From an uncultured Flavobacteriaceae bacterium (GTDB taxonomy: Bacteria > Bacteroidota > Bacteroidia > Flavobacteriales > Flavobacteriaceae), in NCBI GenBank assembly GCA_943842625.1, contig CALTCK010000001.1, positions 186,001 through 250,000 on the forward strand: 64,000 nt of DNA, given 5' to 3'. This document shows, one piece after another, positions 1-10,100 of this stretch. The notes beneath the pieces were generated by a model. That model had not been told where the DNA came from. It saw only the letters and a list, made by a program, of their open reading frames with translations, and searched no databases. The stretch's first letter is position 1. Each line of letters opens with the position of its first letter. Made by a program: the position numbers and the translations under genes.

Positions 1-131
1 AATATTTTTAAATTTTCAAGAACTTGGTCTTGTCCTGAAAAGTCGTCAAAAGAAAGAGGGCGCAATTTTTTTTCTACCTCAAATTCTTCAGAAGTAAAAT
101 TTTCATCAGATGGATCTAAATGTTCATTCAT
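1..131 (-). CDS. ruvB: RuvB Holliday junction helicase, N-terminal fragment (cut by window edge)
   Basis: Reading the minus strand from the ATG at 131 gives MNEHLDPSDENF followed by EKKLRPLSFDDFSGQDQ and VLENLKI. The LRPxxFDDFxGQ block is the characteristic start of RuvB, the AAA+ motor that drives RuvAB branch migration of Holliday junctions. Only about 43 residues are present; the Walker motifs lie beyond base 1. It is the gene after coxA on the same strand, separated by a terminator. The ORF track omits it because it runs off the edge. A TATATTTG box lies only a few bases upstream of the ATG. Confidence 0.93.
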   Translation of the reverse strand, partial: MNEHLDPSDENFTSEEFEVEKKLRPLSFDDFSGQDQVLENLKI

Positions 132-136
132 AGAAA

Positions 137-144
137 CAAATATA
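137..144 (-). promoter_or_regulatory. Candidate -7 promoter element for ruvB
   Basis: The minus strand reads TATATTTG, an exact match to the Bacteroidota -7 consensus TAnnTTTG. It ends six bases before the ruvB ATG, so transcription would begin at or next to the start codon. No clear -33 TTG sits at the expected spacing, so this is a moderate call. Confidence 0.45.
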
Positions 145-173
145 CAAATCGAAAGGGAACCATTAATTGAATA

Positions 174-206
174 AATAAAAAAAGCCTTTCGAAATCAAAA
201 GGCTTT
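174..206 (-). terminator. Rho-independent terminator of the act-cox operon
   Basis: On the minus strand AAAGCCTTT and AAAGGCTTT form a 9-bp stem around a short loop (TGATTTCG region), followed by a run of seven U. It lies about 35 bases after the coxA stop codon and before ruvB, so it closes the respiratory operon. Confidence 0.85.
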
Positions 207-242
207 GTTATGCTTGTTAAAAAAAATAATTATCATTAAACT

Positions 243-2054
243 TTAATGGTTTAATTTATCTTCATTCTCTTGAAGTGGAATATGCTGGGGAATGTAATCT
301 TGTCCAGGAAGTACATAGTCTGAATTGTCTTTATTCAACTTGCTATAATCGTAGGACCAACGATGTACTTCTGGTATTGGACCATTCCAATTACCATGGA
401 TGTGTTTGACTTCAGCTGTCCACTCAAGTGTAGTGGAATCCCAAGGGTTTTTATCTGCCATTTTACCATAAAACATTGAATGTATAAAATTATATAAGAA
501 AATTAGTTGCCCGGCTGCAGTTATAAAGGCAAAAACAGATATAACAACATTTACCTCTAATAAATCATCAAAATATGGGAAATTGGTATTGGTGTAATAT
601 CTTCTGGGTAATCCTGCCATACCAATAAAATGCATTGGGAAGAAAACTCCGTAAGCTCCTATGGCAGTAATCCAAAAGTGGATATATCCTAATTTTTTAT
701 TTAGCAGTCTTCCTTCAAACATTATTGGAAACCAATGATAAACACCCGCAAAGAAACCATACAAAGCTGATATTCCCATTACTAAGTGAAAGTGAGCCAC
801 TACGAACATGGTGTCGTGAACATTAATATCGAGAGCACTATCTCCTAAAATGATCCCTGTTAAACCACCACTTATAAAGGTAGATACAAAACCTATAGAA
901 AATAACATAGCTGGATTCATCTTAAGATTTCCTTTCCATAGAGTTGTAATCCAATTAAACGCTTTTACCGCTGAAGGTATTGCAATTAATAAAGTTGTAA
1001 ATGTAAATACAGATCCTAAAAATGGGTTCATTCCTGTAATAAACATGTGGTGACCCCAAACTATAGTCGAAAGAAAAGCAATAGCTAAAACAGATACTAC
1101 CATAGCTCGATAACCAAATATTGGTTTTCTTGCATTGGTTGCCATTATTTCAGAAACTAATCCCATAGCAGGTAATATTACTATATAAACCTCTGGGTGA
1201 CCTAAAAACCAAAATAAATGTTCAAATAAAACCGGAGATCCCCCTTGATTATGTAAAACTTCTCCAGCTATATAAATATCGGATAGAAAGAAGGATGTTC
1301 CAAAACTTCTATCCATGATAAGCATTAAGGCTGCGGATAACAAAACAGGGAACGAAACAACACCAATTATTGCAGTTAAAAAGAAGCACCAAATTGTTAA
1401 CGGAAGTCTAGTCATTGACATTCCTTTAGTTCTTAGATTAAGAACTGTTACTATATAATTTAATGAACCTAGGAGGGACGAAGCAATAAAAATCGCCATT
1501 GAAACTAACCAAAGCGTCATTCCTGCACCAGATCCTGGCATTGCTTGTGGCAAAGCACTTAATGGAGGATATATGGTCCACCCTGCTGCTGCGGGGCCCG
1601 CTTCAACAAATAAAGAAAGTACCATTATGACACTTGACAGAAAGAATAACCAGTAAGAAATCATATTTAGAAATCCTGAAGCCATATCACGGGCACCGAT
1701 TTGTAGCGGTATCAACAAATTACTAAACGTACCGCTTAATCCTGCAGTTAAAACAAAAAACACCATAATAGTACCATGAATGGTAACTAAAGACAAGTAT
1801 ACATTAGGATCCATAACTCCGTTTTCTCCCCATTTTCCTAGAAAAATCTCATAAATAGTAAATTGATGATCTGGCCAAGCAAGTTGTAATCTAAAAAGTA
1901 ATGACATTGCGATACCAATGATTCCCATAAACAATCCTGTGATTAGGTATTGTTTAGAAATCATTTTGTGATCTTGACTAAAAATGTATTTAGTTACAAA
2001 AGTTTCTTTATGGTGATGTCCATGATCATCGTGATTGTTAGCGTTTTCTGACAT
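243..2054 (-). CDS. coxA: Cytochrome c oxidase subunit I (aa3 type)
   Basis: Catalytic subunit of the terminal heme-copper oxidase; it reduces O2 to water and pumps protons in the inner membrane. The 603-residue protein has about twelve hydrophobic segments after a His-rich N-terminus. A heme a ligand is seen in TIHGTIMVFF (H93). HPEVY at 286-290 supplies a CuB His, the cross-linked Tyr and the glutamate typical of A1-type oxidases. WGHHMF (333-338) gives the two further CuB histidines, and the VAHFH block (H421, H423) gives the heme a3 and a ligands. It is the last gene of the act-cox operon, 16 bases after coxB, followed by a terminator. Subunits III and IV are not in the window. Confidence 0.97.
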   Translation of the reverse strand: MSENANNHDDHGHHHKETFVTKYIFSQDHKMISKQYLITGLFMGIIGIAMSLLFRLQLAWPDHQFTIYEIFLGKWGENGVMDPNVYLSLVTIHGTIMVFFVLTAGLSGTFSNLLIPLQIGARDMASGFLNMISYWLFFLSSVIMVLSLFVEAGPAAAGWTIYPPLSALPQAMPGSGAGMTLWLVSMAIFIASSLLGSLNYIVTVLNLRTKGMSMTRLPLTIWCFFLTAIIGVVSFPVLLSAALMLIMDRSFGTSFFLSDIYIAGEVLHNQGGSPVLFEHLFWFLGHPEVYIVILPAMGLVSEIMATNARKPIFGYRAMVVSVLAIAFLSTIVWGHHMFITGMNPFLGSVFTFTTLLIAIPSAVKAFNWITTLWKGNLKMNPAMLFSIGFVSTFISGGLTGIILGDSALDINVHDTMFVVAHFHLVMGISALYGFFAGVYHWFPIMFEGRLLNKKLGYIHFWITAIGAYGVFFPMHFIGMAGLPRRYYTNTNFPYFDDLLEVNVVISVFAFITAAGQLIFLYNFIHSMFYGKMADKNPWDSTTLEWTAEVKHIHGNWNGPIPEVHRWSYDYSKLNKDNSDYVLPGQDYIPQHIPLQENEDKLNH

Positions 2055-2070
2055 ATCTCTTTAAAGCTAT

Positions 2071-3135
2071 TTATTTATTTTTTATAGTTTCAGCAATAGT
2101 AGCTTGTTCAGCTAACCAAGTATTGTACTCTTCTTCAGTGTCTACGATAATTTTCATTTGCATGTTAAAATGATTACTTCCGCATATTTTATTACAAAGT
2201 AACAAATAATCAAATTCATACATTTCTAGTACTTCTTCACCTTTTACTAATAATTCAATATTTTTTTCTGTCCTAATTTGATTAATATACGCTACTTTTT
2301 CAATTACTTCATCATTCATTCGCATATCGTCAGTTGTCATTGATGGTGTAAAAGCAAATTGGGTAATCATCCCTGGCACACAATTCATTTGTGCCCTAAA
2401 ATGTGGCATGTAAGCTGAGTGTAAAACATCCTGAGACCTCATTTTAAATAAAACTTTTCTTCCCAATGGTAAGTGAAGTTCATTTACAACTTTATCATCT
2501 TGTGCATTTGGATCTGAAGTATCGACTCCTAATTGATTGACCCCTTCTATAAGTCTAACATTGGCCTTACCTAGGGTATTATCTTTTCCAGAATACCTTG
2601 CTCTCCAATCAAATTGGTAAGCATATAATTCTATTACTAATGGATCTTCATCTTCATCAACATACATAATATCAGACCAAGTAAACAAACCATAAATTAT
2701 TAAAGCTGCTAATACGATAACTGGTATGATCGTCCAAATAAATTCTAATCGATGATTTTCAGCATAAAATAGCGCCTTTTTTTCTTTACTACCTCTATAA
2801 ACAAAAGCAAAATAATGCAGTAACCATTGTGTGAAAATACCTACAGTAAAGATAACAATCATGGAAGTTAGCATCAGCTGATCTGTTTTGATTCCATGTT
2901 CTGAAGCAGAAACAGGAAGCATTACATCACCCCATTCCCAAAAACAATATGCCAAATTTCCATAAATAAAAAACACAAAGGCTAACATTAAATACCCTTG
3001 TATATTATTGTCACTATCTGATGCTATTTCTGAATCTTCAGATTTTGGCGACTTTGATAATTGGAATACTTTATTCATCTGCCAGACAGCTACTCCAAAA
3101 AGAATGATTACTAAAATTATTAAAAATGCGGTCAT
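2071..3135 (-). CDS. coxB: Cytochrome c oxidase subunit II (CuA subunit)
   Basis: Accepts electrons from cytochrome c through the binuclear CuA centre and passes them to subunit I. The 354-residue protein has an N-terminal membrane segment, two further hairpin segments (about residues 48-65 and 90-110 onwards), then a periplasmic cupredoxin domain. The CuA ligands are visible: His in DVLHSAYMPHFR, then CNKICGSNHFNM near the C-terminus, which carries the two cysteines, the His and the Met. There is no fused cytochrome c domain, so this is not a caa3-type subunit II; the donor is presumably ActE or the ActA cytochrome domain of the same operon. The start overlaps nothing and follows actF by 23 bases. 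Confidence 0.96.
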   Translation of the reverse strand: MTAFLIILVIILFGVAVWQMNKVFQLSKSPKSEDSEIASDSDNNIQGYLMLAFVFFIYGNLAYCFWEWGDVMLPVSASEHGIKTDQLMLTSMIVIFTVGIFTQWLLHYFAFVYRGSKEKKALFYAENHRLEFIWTIIPVIVLAALIIYGLFTWSDIMYVDEDEDPLVIELYAYQFDWRARYSGKDNTLGKANVRLIEGVNQLGVDTSDPNAQDDKVVNELHLPLGRKVLFKMRSQDVLHSAYMPHFRAQMNCVPGMITQFAFTPSMTTDDMRMNDEVIEKVAYINQIRTEKNIELLVKGEEVLEMYEFDYLLLCNKICGSNHFNMQMKIIVDTEEEYNTWLAEQATIAETIKNK

Positions 3136-3158
3136 CGTTATCTTATCAACATATTAAA

Positions 3159-4478
3159 TTAATAATGAAAATTTTTACTTTCCTTTAAAAAAGGATTCCC
3201 TTTAGCCAATAATGGTGCTTTTGTTAAAGCGGTAAATACAACATATATAAACAGTCCTAGGAAAAATACAACAGAACTCAATTCAGGAATTCCAAAATAC
3301 CAAGAAGTTCCGACAGTTCCAGGCATCACCATCACAAATAAATCTACATAATGTCCAATAATTATAACAATTCCAGACATTACAACAAACCAATTTACTC
3401 GCTTATAATCACTATTCATTAGTACCAAAATTGGGAAAATAAAATTTAAAACTACCATCCCAAAAAATGGTACCTTGAAGTCTTCTATTCTAGTTACGAA
3501 ATAGGTAACTTCTTCCGGAATATTAGCATACCATATCAACATAAATTGCGAGAACCATAAGTAAGTCCAAAAAATGCTAAAACCAAACATAAATTTAGCC
3601 AAATCATGAATATGACTATCATTTACGTATTCCAAATATCCTTGCGATTTTAATACCATAGTAACTAAGGCAATGGTAGTCACAGCGCAAACTATCATGC
3701 CTGCAAAAACATACCATCCAAATAATGTACTAAACCAATGTGGATCAAAACTCATTAACCAATCCCAGGACATTACGGATTCTGTGTAAATAAAAAAGAC
3801 TAAAAATGCTGCTGATATTTTAAAACTTTTTTTAAACCATTTGCCATCTGTAGCCTCATCTTGCTTTCTTGATAATTTGAGAGACATTTGACGATAAGCT
3901 ACCCAACCACCAATAAATATAACGGCTCTAACAAGAACTCCCCAACTATTTAACCATCCTGACTTGCCTTGTATTAATTTATCGTGTGCAACGACCTCCG
4001 GATCAGCCCAAACAAATAAATGATTGAAATGAAATGCCGAAAGACCAATTAGTATTAACATAATAATTCCTCCAGGAATTAAATAAGAAGTTATTCCTTC
4101 CATAACTCTAAAAAGTACCGGCGACCAGCCTGCTTGGGATGCAATTTGAATAGCATAAAATGCTAAAACACCTAGAGATATCATAAAAAATAAGAAGCTG
4201 GCAATATACAAGGAAGACCAAGGTCTGTTCTGTAATTGATGTAAAACATGCTCGTAATGGCTATCATCATCATGGATATTTTCACCGTGAGGCTGTTCTG
4301 CATGACTTTCAGTATGAGTAGCTTCTGTTTGATGTCCATCATCATGACTAGATGCTAACATTTCTTTCACCTCGTCAGTATTACTTGGAGTGGATAGAAA
4401 GCCTGTTACGATTCCTAGGGCACCAATTACCATAAGAATAATTGCAAAAAACTTTAATTTACTTGGTAACGTATACAT
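3159..4478 (-). CDS. actF: Alternative complex III subunit ActF (quinol:cytochrome c oxidoreductase membrane subunit)
   Basis: Integral membrane subunit of alternative complex III, which oxidises menaquinol and reduces a c-type cytochrome. The 439-residue protein has an N-terminal membrane segment, then about nine or ten more from residue 87 on, the layout expected of the NrfD-related ActF subunit. Between the first and second segments lies a strikingly His/Asp/Glu-rich stretch (roughly residues 43-82, for example SHAEQPHGENIHDDDSHYEH). Gene order actE-actF-coxB supports the call. The function as a quinone-site subunit is inferred from the family. Confidence 0.88.
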   Translation of the reverse strand: MYTLPSKLKFFAIILMVIGALGIVTGFLSTPSNTDEVKEMLASSHDDGHQTEATHTESHAEQPHGENIHDDDSHYEHVLHQLQNRPWSSLYIASFLFFMISLGVLAFYAIQIASQAGWSPVLFRVMEGITSYLIPGGIIMLILIGLSAFHFNHLFVWADPEVVAHDKLIQGKSGWLNSWGVLVRAVIFIGGWVAYRQMSLKLSRKQDEATDGKWFKKSFKISAAFLVFFIYTESVMSWDWLMSFDPHWFSTLFGWYVFAGMIVCAVTTIALVTMVLKSQGYLEYVNDSHIHDLAKFMFGFSIFWTYLWFSQFMLIWYANIPEEVTYFVTRIEDFKVPFFGMVVLNFIFPILVLMNSDYKRVNWFVVMSGIVIIIGHYVDLFVMVMPGTVGTSWYFGIPELSSVVFFLGLFIYVVFTALTKAPLLAKGNPFLKESKNFHY

Positions 4479-4513
4479 ATCTTAGCTATTCTCTTTATTC
4501 TTTATTCTTTTTA

Positions 4514-5137
4514 TTAATTTGCTTCGTTCGAAGTGGTTTCTTTTTCCATTGAGTCTTTCTGTGTGGATGACCACAAAGGCTCGCCATTCAATTTAGATTT
4601 TAAATCCAACGCGTGCATTGTAATCTGCCATCTTTCCTTTTCATTAGTCTGAGAAGCATAAGATCCCATTGAATTTAATCCATACATCATCACATGATAA
4701 ATATCTCCTTCAGTAATATTTCTTCCCTTATCTGCAAGGCTTGGTATTCCAAGAAACTTTTCTCTTTTAACTAAGGTTCCTTGACCATCTCCTTTATTTC
4801 CATGACAAATTGCACAATAAATATTAAATAATTCTTTTCCTTTCGCGAGGTTTTCTTCATTTACCGCTAACGGTATCTTTAATTCTTTAGTGGCTAAAGT
4901 CTTTCCCTCTTGCGTATTCTCATATTCGTATGGCATCCAACCTCTAGATATTGTACCTTTCACTGGAGTTAAGGCTGCTTGACCATTAGGTAGTATTTCA
5001 TATTCACTATATGTTTCAACTGCTACAGAAGTATACATATTAGGCATGTACCTGTAATTAGGTTTCTTTTTATCAAAACAAGAAGTGACGCTTAGCATGA
5101 TAAGTATGGTAACTGCTATGTTTACTATGTTTTTCAT
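4514..5137 (-). CDS. actE: Alternative complex III subunit ActE, monoheme cytochrome c lipoprotein
   Basis: Periplasmic, membrane-anchored cytochrome c of alternative complex III. From the ATG at 5137 the protein begins MKNIVNIAVTILIMLSVTSC, a lipoprotein signal whose lipobox cysteine would be acylated. One heme-binding motif, CAICHG, lies near the middle, and a Met-rich stretch downstream (MMYGLNSMGSYA) offers the axial Met. The ORF track starts eight codons earlier and overlaps actD; the ATG at 5137 lies one base after the actD stop and gives a clean signal peptide, so I prefer it (207 residues). It probably hands electrons to the oxidase encoded downstream. Confidence 0.9.
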   Translation of the reverse strand: MKNIVNIAVTILIMLSVTSCFDKKKPNYRYMPNMYTSVAVETYSEYEILPNGQAALTPVKGTISRGWMPYEYENTQEGKTLATKELKIPLAVNEENLAKGKELFNIYCAICHGNKGDGQGTLVKREKFLGIPSLADKGRNITEGDIYHVMMYGLNSMGSYASQTNEKERWQITMHALDLKSKLNGEPLWSSTQKDSMEKETTSNEAN

Positions 5138-5138
5138 A

Positions 5139-5672
5139 TTAGTGATCTTCATTCTTTTCAATTATTTTTACTTCAACTGCTCCTGTACTTTTTAAGAAAT
5201 CAGAAATAACATCTGTTTCTTTACTGCCGTCTATTTCCATTAAAAAATGATCATCTGTTGTTCTTACGTCTGGATTTTCAGCTTTTTTAAAAGGCCACAA
5301 CTTACTTCTCATATAGAATGTAATCACCATCAAATGGGCTGCAAAAAAAACAGTTAATTCAAACATTACTGGCACAAATGCAGGCATATTCTCTAAATAA
5401 CTAAAGCTTGGTTTACCACCTATATCTTGAGGCCAATCTTGAATCATTATAAAATCCATCATCAAAATAGCAACACTCAATCCAACTAATCCATACAAGA
5501 ATGATGTTATTGCAATTCTAGTATCTGCTAGTCCCATAGCTTTTTCGAGTCCATGAACAGGAAAGGGAGTGTATACTTCTTCTATATGGTAATGCTTTTC
5601 ACGAACCATTTTTACGGCTTGCAATAAGATATCATCGTCTGTATATAAAGCGTGAATAACTTTAGATGCCAT
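5139..5672 (-). CDS. actD: Alternative complex III subunit ActD (DUF3341)
   Basis: Small membrane subunit of alternative complex III. The 177-residue protein starts with a cytosolic part (MASKVIHALYTDDDILLQAV) resembling the DUF3341 family, then has two membrane helices at about residues 57-77 and 99-121, and a short polar tail. In known complexes ActD packs against the membrane core and its role is structural or regulatory; no cofactor motif is visible. It sits two bases after actC and almost abuts actE, as in other Bacteroidota act operons. Confidence 0.9.
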   Translation of the reverse strand: MASKVIHALYTDDDILLQAVKMVREKHYHIEEVYTPFPVHGLEKAMGLADTRIAITSFLYGLVGLSVAILMMDFIMIQDWPQDIGGKPSFSYLENMPAFVPVMFELTVFFAAHLMVITFYMRSKLWPFKKAENPDVRTTDDHFLMEIDGSKETDVISDFLKSTGAVEVKIIEKNEDH

Positions 5673-5674
5673 AA

Positions 5675-7120
5675 TTAATTATTTTTATTTTTAGTTGAAA
5701 ATTCTACTTCTTCACCATAATGCTTTGCGTCATCTCCGTGGTCGGCTCTTAATTTTTTAAAATTAGCTCCAGATGATTTTAAAATTGATTTAACCTCAGC
5801 TTGAGCAATTACTGGGAAAGTTCTTGCGTACAACAAGAATAATACAAAAAAGAAACCTATTGTACCTATAAAAATTCCTATATCAACAAATGTTGGCGAA
5901 AACATTGTCCAAGATGAAGGGAGATAATCTCGATGCAATGAAGTAACGATAATTACGAATCGTTCAAACCACATTCCAATATTAACAACTATTGAAATGA
6001 TAAAAGAAAACATAATACTTCTTCTTAATTTTGGAAACCACATAAATTGCGGTGAGAATACATTACAAGTCATCATTGCCCAATAAGCCCACCAATAAGG
6101 ACCTGTTGCTCTGTTAAGGAATGCATATTGCTCATATTCAACACCTGAATACCAAGCAATAAACAGCTCTGTTATATAAGCAACACCAACAATTGAACCA
6201 GTAATCATAATTACGATGTTCATTAATTCTATGTGTTGGAGGGTAATATAATCTTCTAAATTTGAAACTTTTCGCATTATTATTAATAATGTATTTACCA
6301 TTGCGAAACCTGAAAAAACTGCTCCTGCTACGAAATAAGGAGGGAATATAGTAGTATGCCAACCTGGTATTACAGAAGTTGCAAAGTCAAAAGAGACAAT
6401 TGTGTGTACAGATAATACTAGAGGTGTAGCTAATCCAGCTAATACCAGTGATACTTCTTCAAAACGTTGCCAATCTTTTGCACGACCACTCCATCCAAAA
6501 GAAAGAATACCGTATATTTTTTTGTTAAAAGGAGTGATGGCTCTATCTCGTATCATGGCAAAATCTGGTAATAATCCAGTCCACCAAAAAACTAATGAAA
6601 CTGAAAGATAAGTTGATATTGCAAATACATCCCAAAGCAATGGCGAATTAAAGTTGACCCATAAAGAGCCAAATTGATTTGGAATTGGAACAACCCAGTA
6701 GGCTAACCAAGGACGACCCATATGAATAATTGGAAATAGACCAGCTTGAATTACAGAGAATATAGTCATTGCCTCTGCAGAGCGATTAATTCCCATTCTC
6801 CATTTTTGACGAAACAATAACAATACCGCAGAAATTAGGGTTCCTGCGTGACCAATTCCTACCCACCATACAAAGTTGGTGATATCCCAGGCCCAGCCAA
6901 CTGTTTTATTCAATCCCCAGGTACCAATACCCGTTGATACGGTATAAATGATACACCCTATTCCCCATGAAAATGCAGCTAGGGCAATTGAAAAAACAAT
7001 CCACCAAGATTTATTGGCTTTTCCTTCTACTGGAGTTACAACATCTACCGTTACATCGTGGTAGGATTTGTTTCCAGTTACTAAGGGTTTTCTAATAGGA
7101 GCTTCGTAATGCGACGCCAT
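5675..7120 (-). CDS. actC: Alternative complex III subunit ActC (NrfD/PsrC-like quinol-binding subunit)
   Basis: Polytopic NrfD-family subunit that forms the quinol-oxidation site in contact with the iron-sulfur subunit ActB. The 481-residue protein has about ten membrane segments, preceded by a soluble N-terminal stretch (PIRKPLVTGNKSYHDV) typical of ActC. Motifs seen include NFVWWVGIGHAGTLISA and the FEEVSLVLAGLATPLVLSVH segment shared with polysulfide-reductase-like subunits. It lies between actB and actD with very short gaps, consistent with one transcript. Confidence 0.95.
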   Translation of the reverse strand: MASHYEAPIRKPLVTGNKSYHDVTVDVVTPVEGKANKSWWIVFSIALAAFSWGIGCIIYTVSTGIGTWGLNKTVGWAWDITNFVWWVGIGHAGTLISAVLLLFRQKWRMGINRSAEAMTIFSVIQAGLFPIIHMGRPWLAYWVVPIPNQFGSLWVNFNSPLLWDVFAISTYLSVSLVFWWTGLLPDFAMIRDRAITPFNKKIYGILSFGWSGRAKDWQRFEEVSLVLAGLATPLVLSVHTIVSFDFATSVIPGWHTTIFPPYFVAGAVFSGFAMVNTLLIIMRKVSNLEDYITLQHIELMNIVIMITGSIVGVAYITELFIAWYSGVEYEQYAFLNRATGPYWWAYWAMMTCNVFSPQFMWFPKLRRSIMFSFIISIVVNIGMWFERFVIIVTSLHRDYLPSSWTMFSPTFVDIGIFIGTIGFFFVLFLLYARTFPVIAQAEVKSILKSSGANFKKLRADHGDDAKHYGEEVEFSTKNKNN

Positions 7121-7146
7121 ATCTTTTTTGCTATTTCTTAGTATTA

Positions 7147-10100
7147 TTAAACTTCTTTTGAATTTCTCACTTTAGCTTGATAAAGCACATTAGGTTTTGT
7201 TCCTACTGCTTCTAGCAAGTGATACATTCTTTTATCTTTACTTAACTTATTTATTTCACTTTCATGGTCATTAACATCACCAAAAACCATCGCACCTGAC
7301 TCACAAGCTGCCGAACAAGCGGTTTTAAATTCTCCATCCTTAATGGCTCTCCCCTCATTTTTTGCATCTAAAATTGTTTTTTGTGTCATTTGAATACACA
7401 TAGAACACTTTTCCATTACTCCACGTGAACGAACAACAACATCAGGATTTAAGACCATTCTACCCAAATCATTATTCATATGGTAATCGAACTCTTCATT
7501 TTCAGAATATAAAAACCAATTAAAACGACGAACCTTATATGGACAGTTATTTGCACAATAACGGGTACCTACACAACGATTATAAGCCATTTGGTTTTGT
7601 CCTTGACGCCCATGAGAAGTTGCCGCAACAGGACATACTGTTTCACAGGGTGCATGATTACAATGTTGACACATAACTGGTTGGAATGCTACTTCTGGAC
7701 TTGCCGAAGCATCTTCCATAGAAATCAGCGTATTTTTAACACCTGTTTCTCCAAATAAACCGTTTGCTTTTTCTTTTTTATTTAAATCACTTTCAAAAGT
7801 ATCTTCACTTGAATAGTATCTATCAATACGAAGCCAATGCATGTCACGACTTTTACGCACTTCTTTTTTACCCACGACAGGTACATTATTTTCTGCATGA
7901 CAAGCAATTACACAAGCTCCACAACCTGTACAAGCATTTAAATCTATAGAAAGATTAAAATGGTGACCAATTGTTCTATCAAATGAAGTCCATAAATCTG
8001 CTCCTGGATCGTTTACTGAAATTTCTTTATGATCTTTTGAAACTACAGGAACAGGGTTCCATGTATTTGCATCTTTTGTATTAAAAACTTCTAAGGAAGT
8101 TTCTCGGATAATATCTCTACCCATCATAGTGTTGTGCAACTGTACACAAGCAAATTCATGCTCACCGTCTACTTTTTCAACGGTAACATTTTGGATAGAA
8201 GAAAAATTATTATAGAGATGGTATGCATTTACACCCGTCTGCATTTCAAATTGAATTGATGCTGTTTTACCGTATCCTAAAGCTAGACCTACTGAACCTT
8301 TTGCTTGTCCAGGCTGGATAATAACAGGAATATTTTCAATAGTTACATCACCAACTGAAACATTTACGTAACTCCCATTTAAACCTCCGTCTGCAACATT
8401 TTTATTTTCTAAGCCCATTTCTGAAGCATCAGCTGCAGAAACCGTTAAATAATTGTCCCAAGAGGCTCTTGTTATTGGATCTGGCATTTCTTGTAACCAT
8501 GGATTGTTTGCTTGTTGGCCATCACCCATTGAAATCTTGGTATACAAGGTTAATTCTATACCTCCTTCTTGAAGACTTGTATCTATTGATTTGTTTGACG
8601 ATATAAATTCAGTCCCTGAAGTGATTTCATCGTTATCAATTTCAACATCACTCAAAAACACTCCGTCGTGTAAAGCATTATTCCAACTAGCACTTTCTAA
8701 AATTGATTCCTTCCAGGTTTCTTTTATAAAGTCATAGTATGATTTTTCTACCCCTAATAACTTTAATAGGCTGTCTTGAAACTGTCTTGTATCAAACAAA
8801 GGCTTAATTGTTGGTTGCATTAACCCGAATGTTCCTTTTTTAAGTTGAGTATCTCCCCAAGACTCTAAATAATGCGGAGTAGCTGCAACTAATTGAGATA
8901 AGGATGCTGTAGCGTCTTTCTTAAAAGAAAAAGATGCCGTAAGTACTAAACGTGTATAAGCCTCAGTGAATGCTAAATTATTTGGAAATGAATATATAGG
9001 ATCTACACCCACAGAGATTAATCCTTTAACAGTGCCATTTATAACATCATTTATAACATTTGTAACTTCTCTACTATTCCCTTTTCGAATCAGTTTTGGT
9101 TTTTCTGCACTCATCACAACACTTGAAACACTTTCATTGTATGAAAGAATACTAGATTGAGCTGATACATCAGGTAAACCAGTAATAATCACCCCTTTAT
9201 CTCCGGCTTTTTGTAAAGCTGCTTTTGCACTTGATATCGCTGCAACAACAGATTCTGGAAGTCCAGAGGTACTACCACCTGTAAGCGCTTTTACAACTTG
9301 TTTTTGCTGTGAGGGGGTTGTTGGTATTCGTATGTCAGAATTAGCTCCAGTCAAAGACATATTTGCTTCAAACTGGAAATGCTGAGACATTTTTCCTTCA
9401 CTTGGAATACGTCCTTTTGCATAAGAAGAATCAAAACCTCCTCCTTGCCAATCTCCTAAGAAATCAGCACCAACAGAAACAATTACTTCCGCTTTTGAAA
9501 AATCGAAGTCAGCTAAAGCTCTAATACCATATTTACTTTGGAATGCATCTAAAGCTTCTGATGACGATACAGTGTCATATATAACATGACTAACATTTGG
9601 ATACTTCGAAGTAAATTTCTTTATTAATTTTGAAGTAGAAGGACTAGCAAAAGTCTGTGTTAGAAGAACTATTTTCTCTTCTTTTAAGGCATTTAATTTA
9701 TTTTCTAAGGCCGAATCAAAATCTTCCCAAGTTGCTGGTTCATTTGAAATTAAAGGTGTTTGCAACCTGTTAACATCATACAGAGATAGAACTGAAGCAT
9801 GTACTCTTGCATTTACACTTCCAAAACTTTGTTCAAGTCTATTACGTTCTATTTTTATGGGTCTACCTTCTCTAGTTTTTACTAATATATTGGCAAAATC
9901 AAACCCATCAGCAATTGTTGTCGCATAATAGTTTGCTATTCCAGGAATAATTTCATCTGGCAATACAACATAAGGGATTGACTTTTTAATGGGTCCTTCA
10001 CATGCCGCTAAAGATGCAGCGGCTGTTGAAAAACCAACATATTTTAGAAAATCTCTACGAGATGTTGAAGAAGTTTCTAATGTTTCTTTATCTCCTAAAA

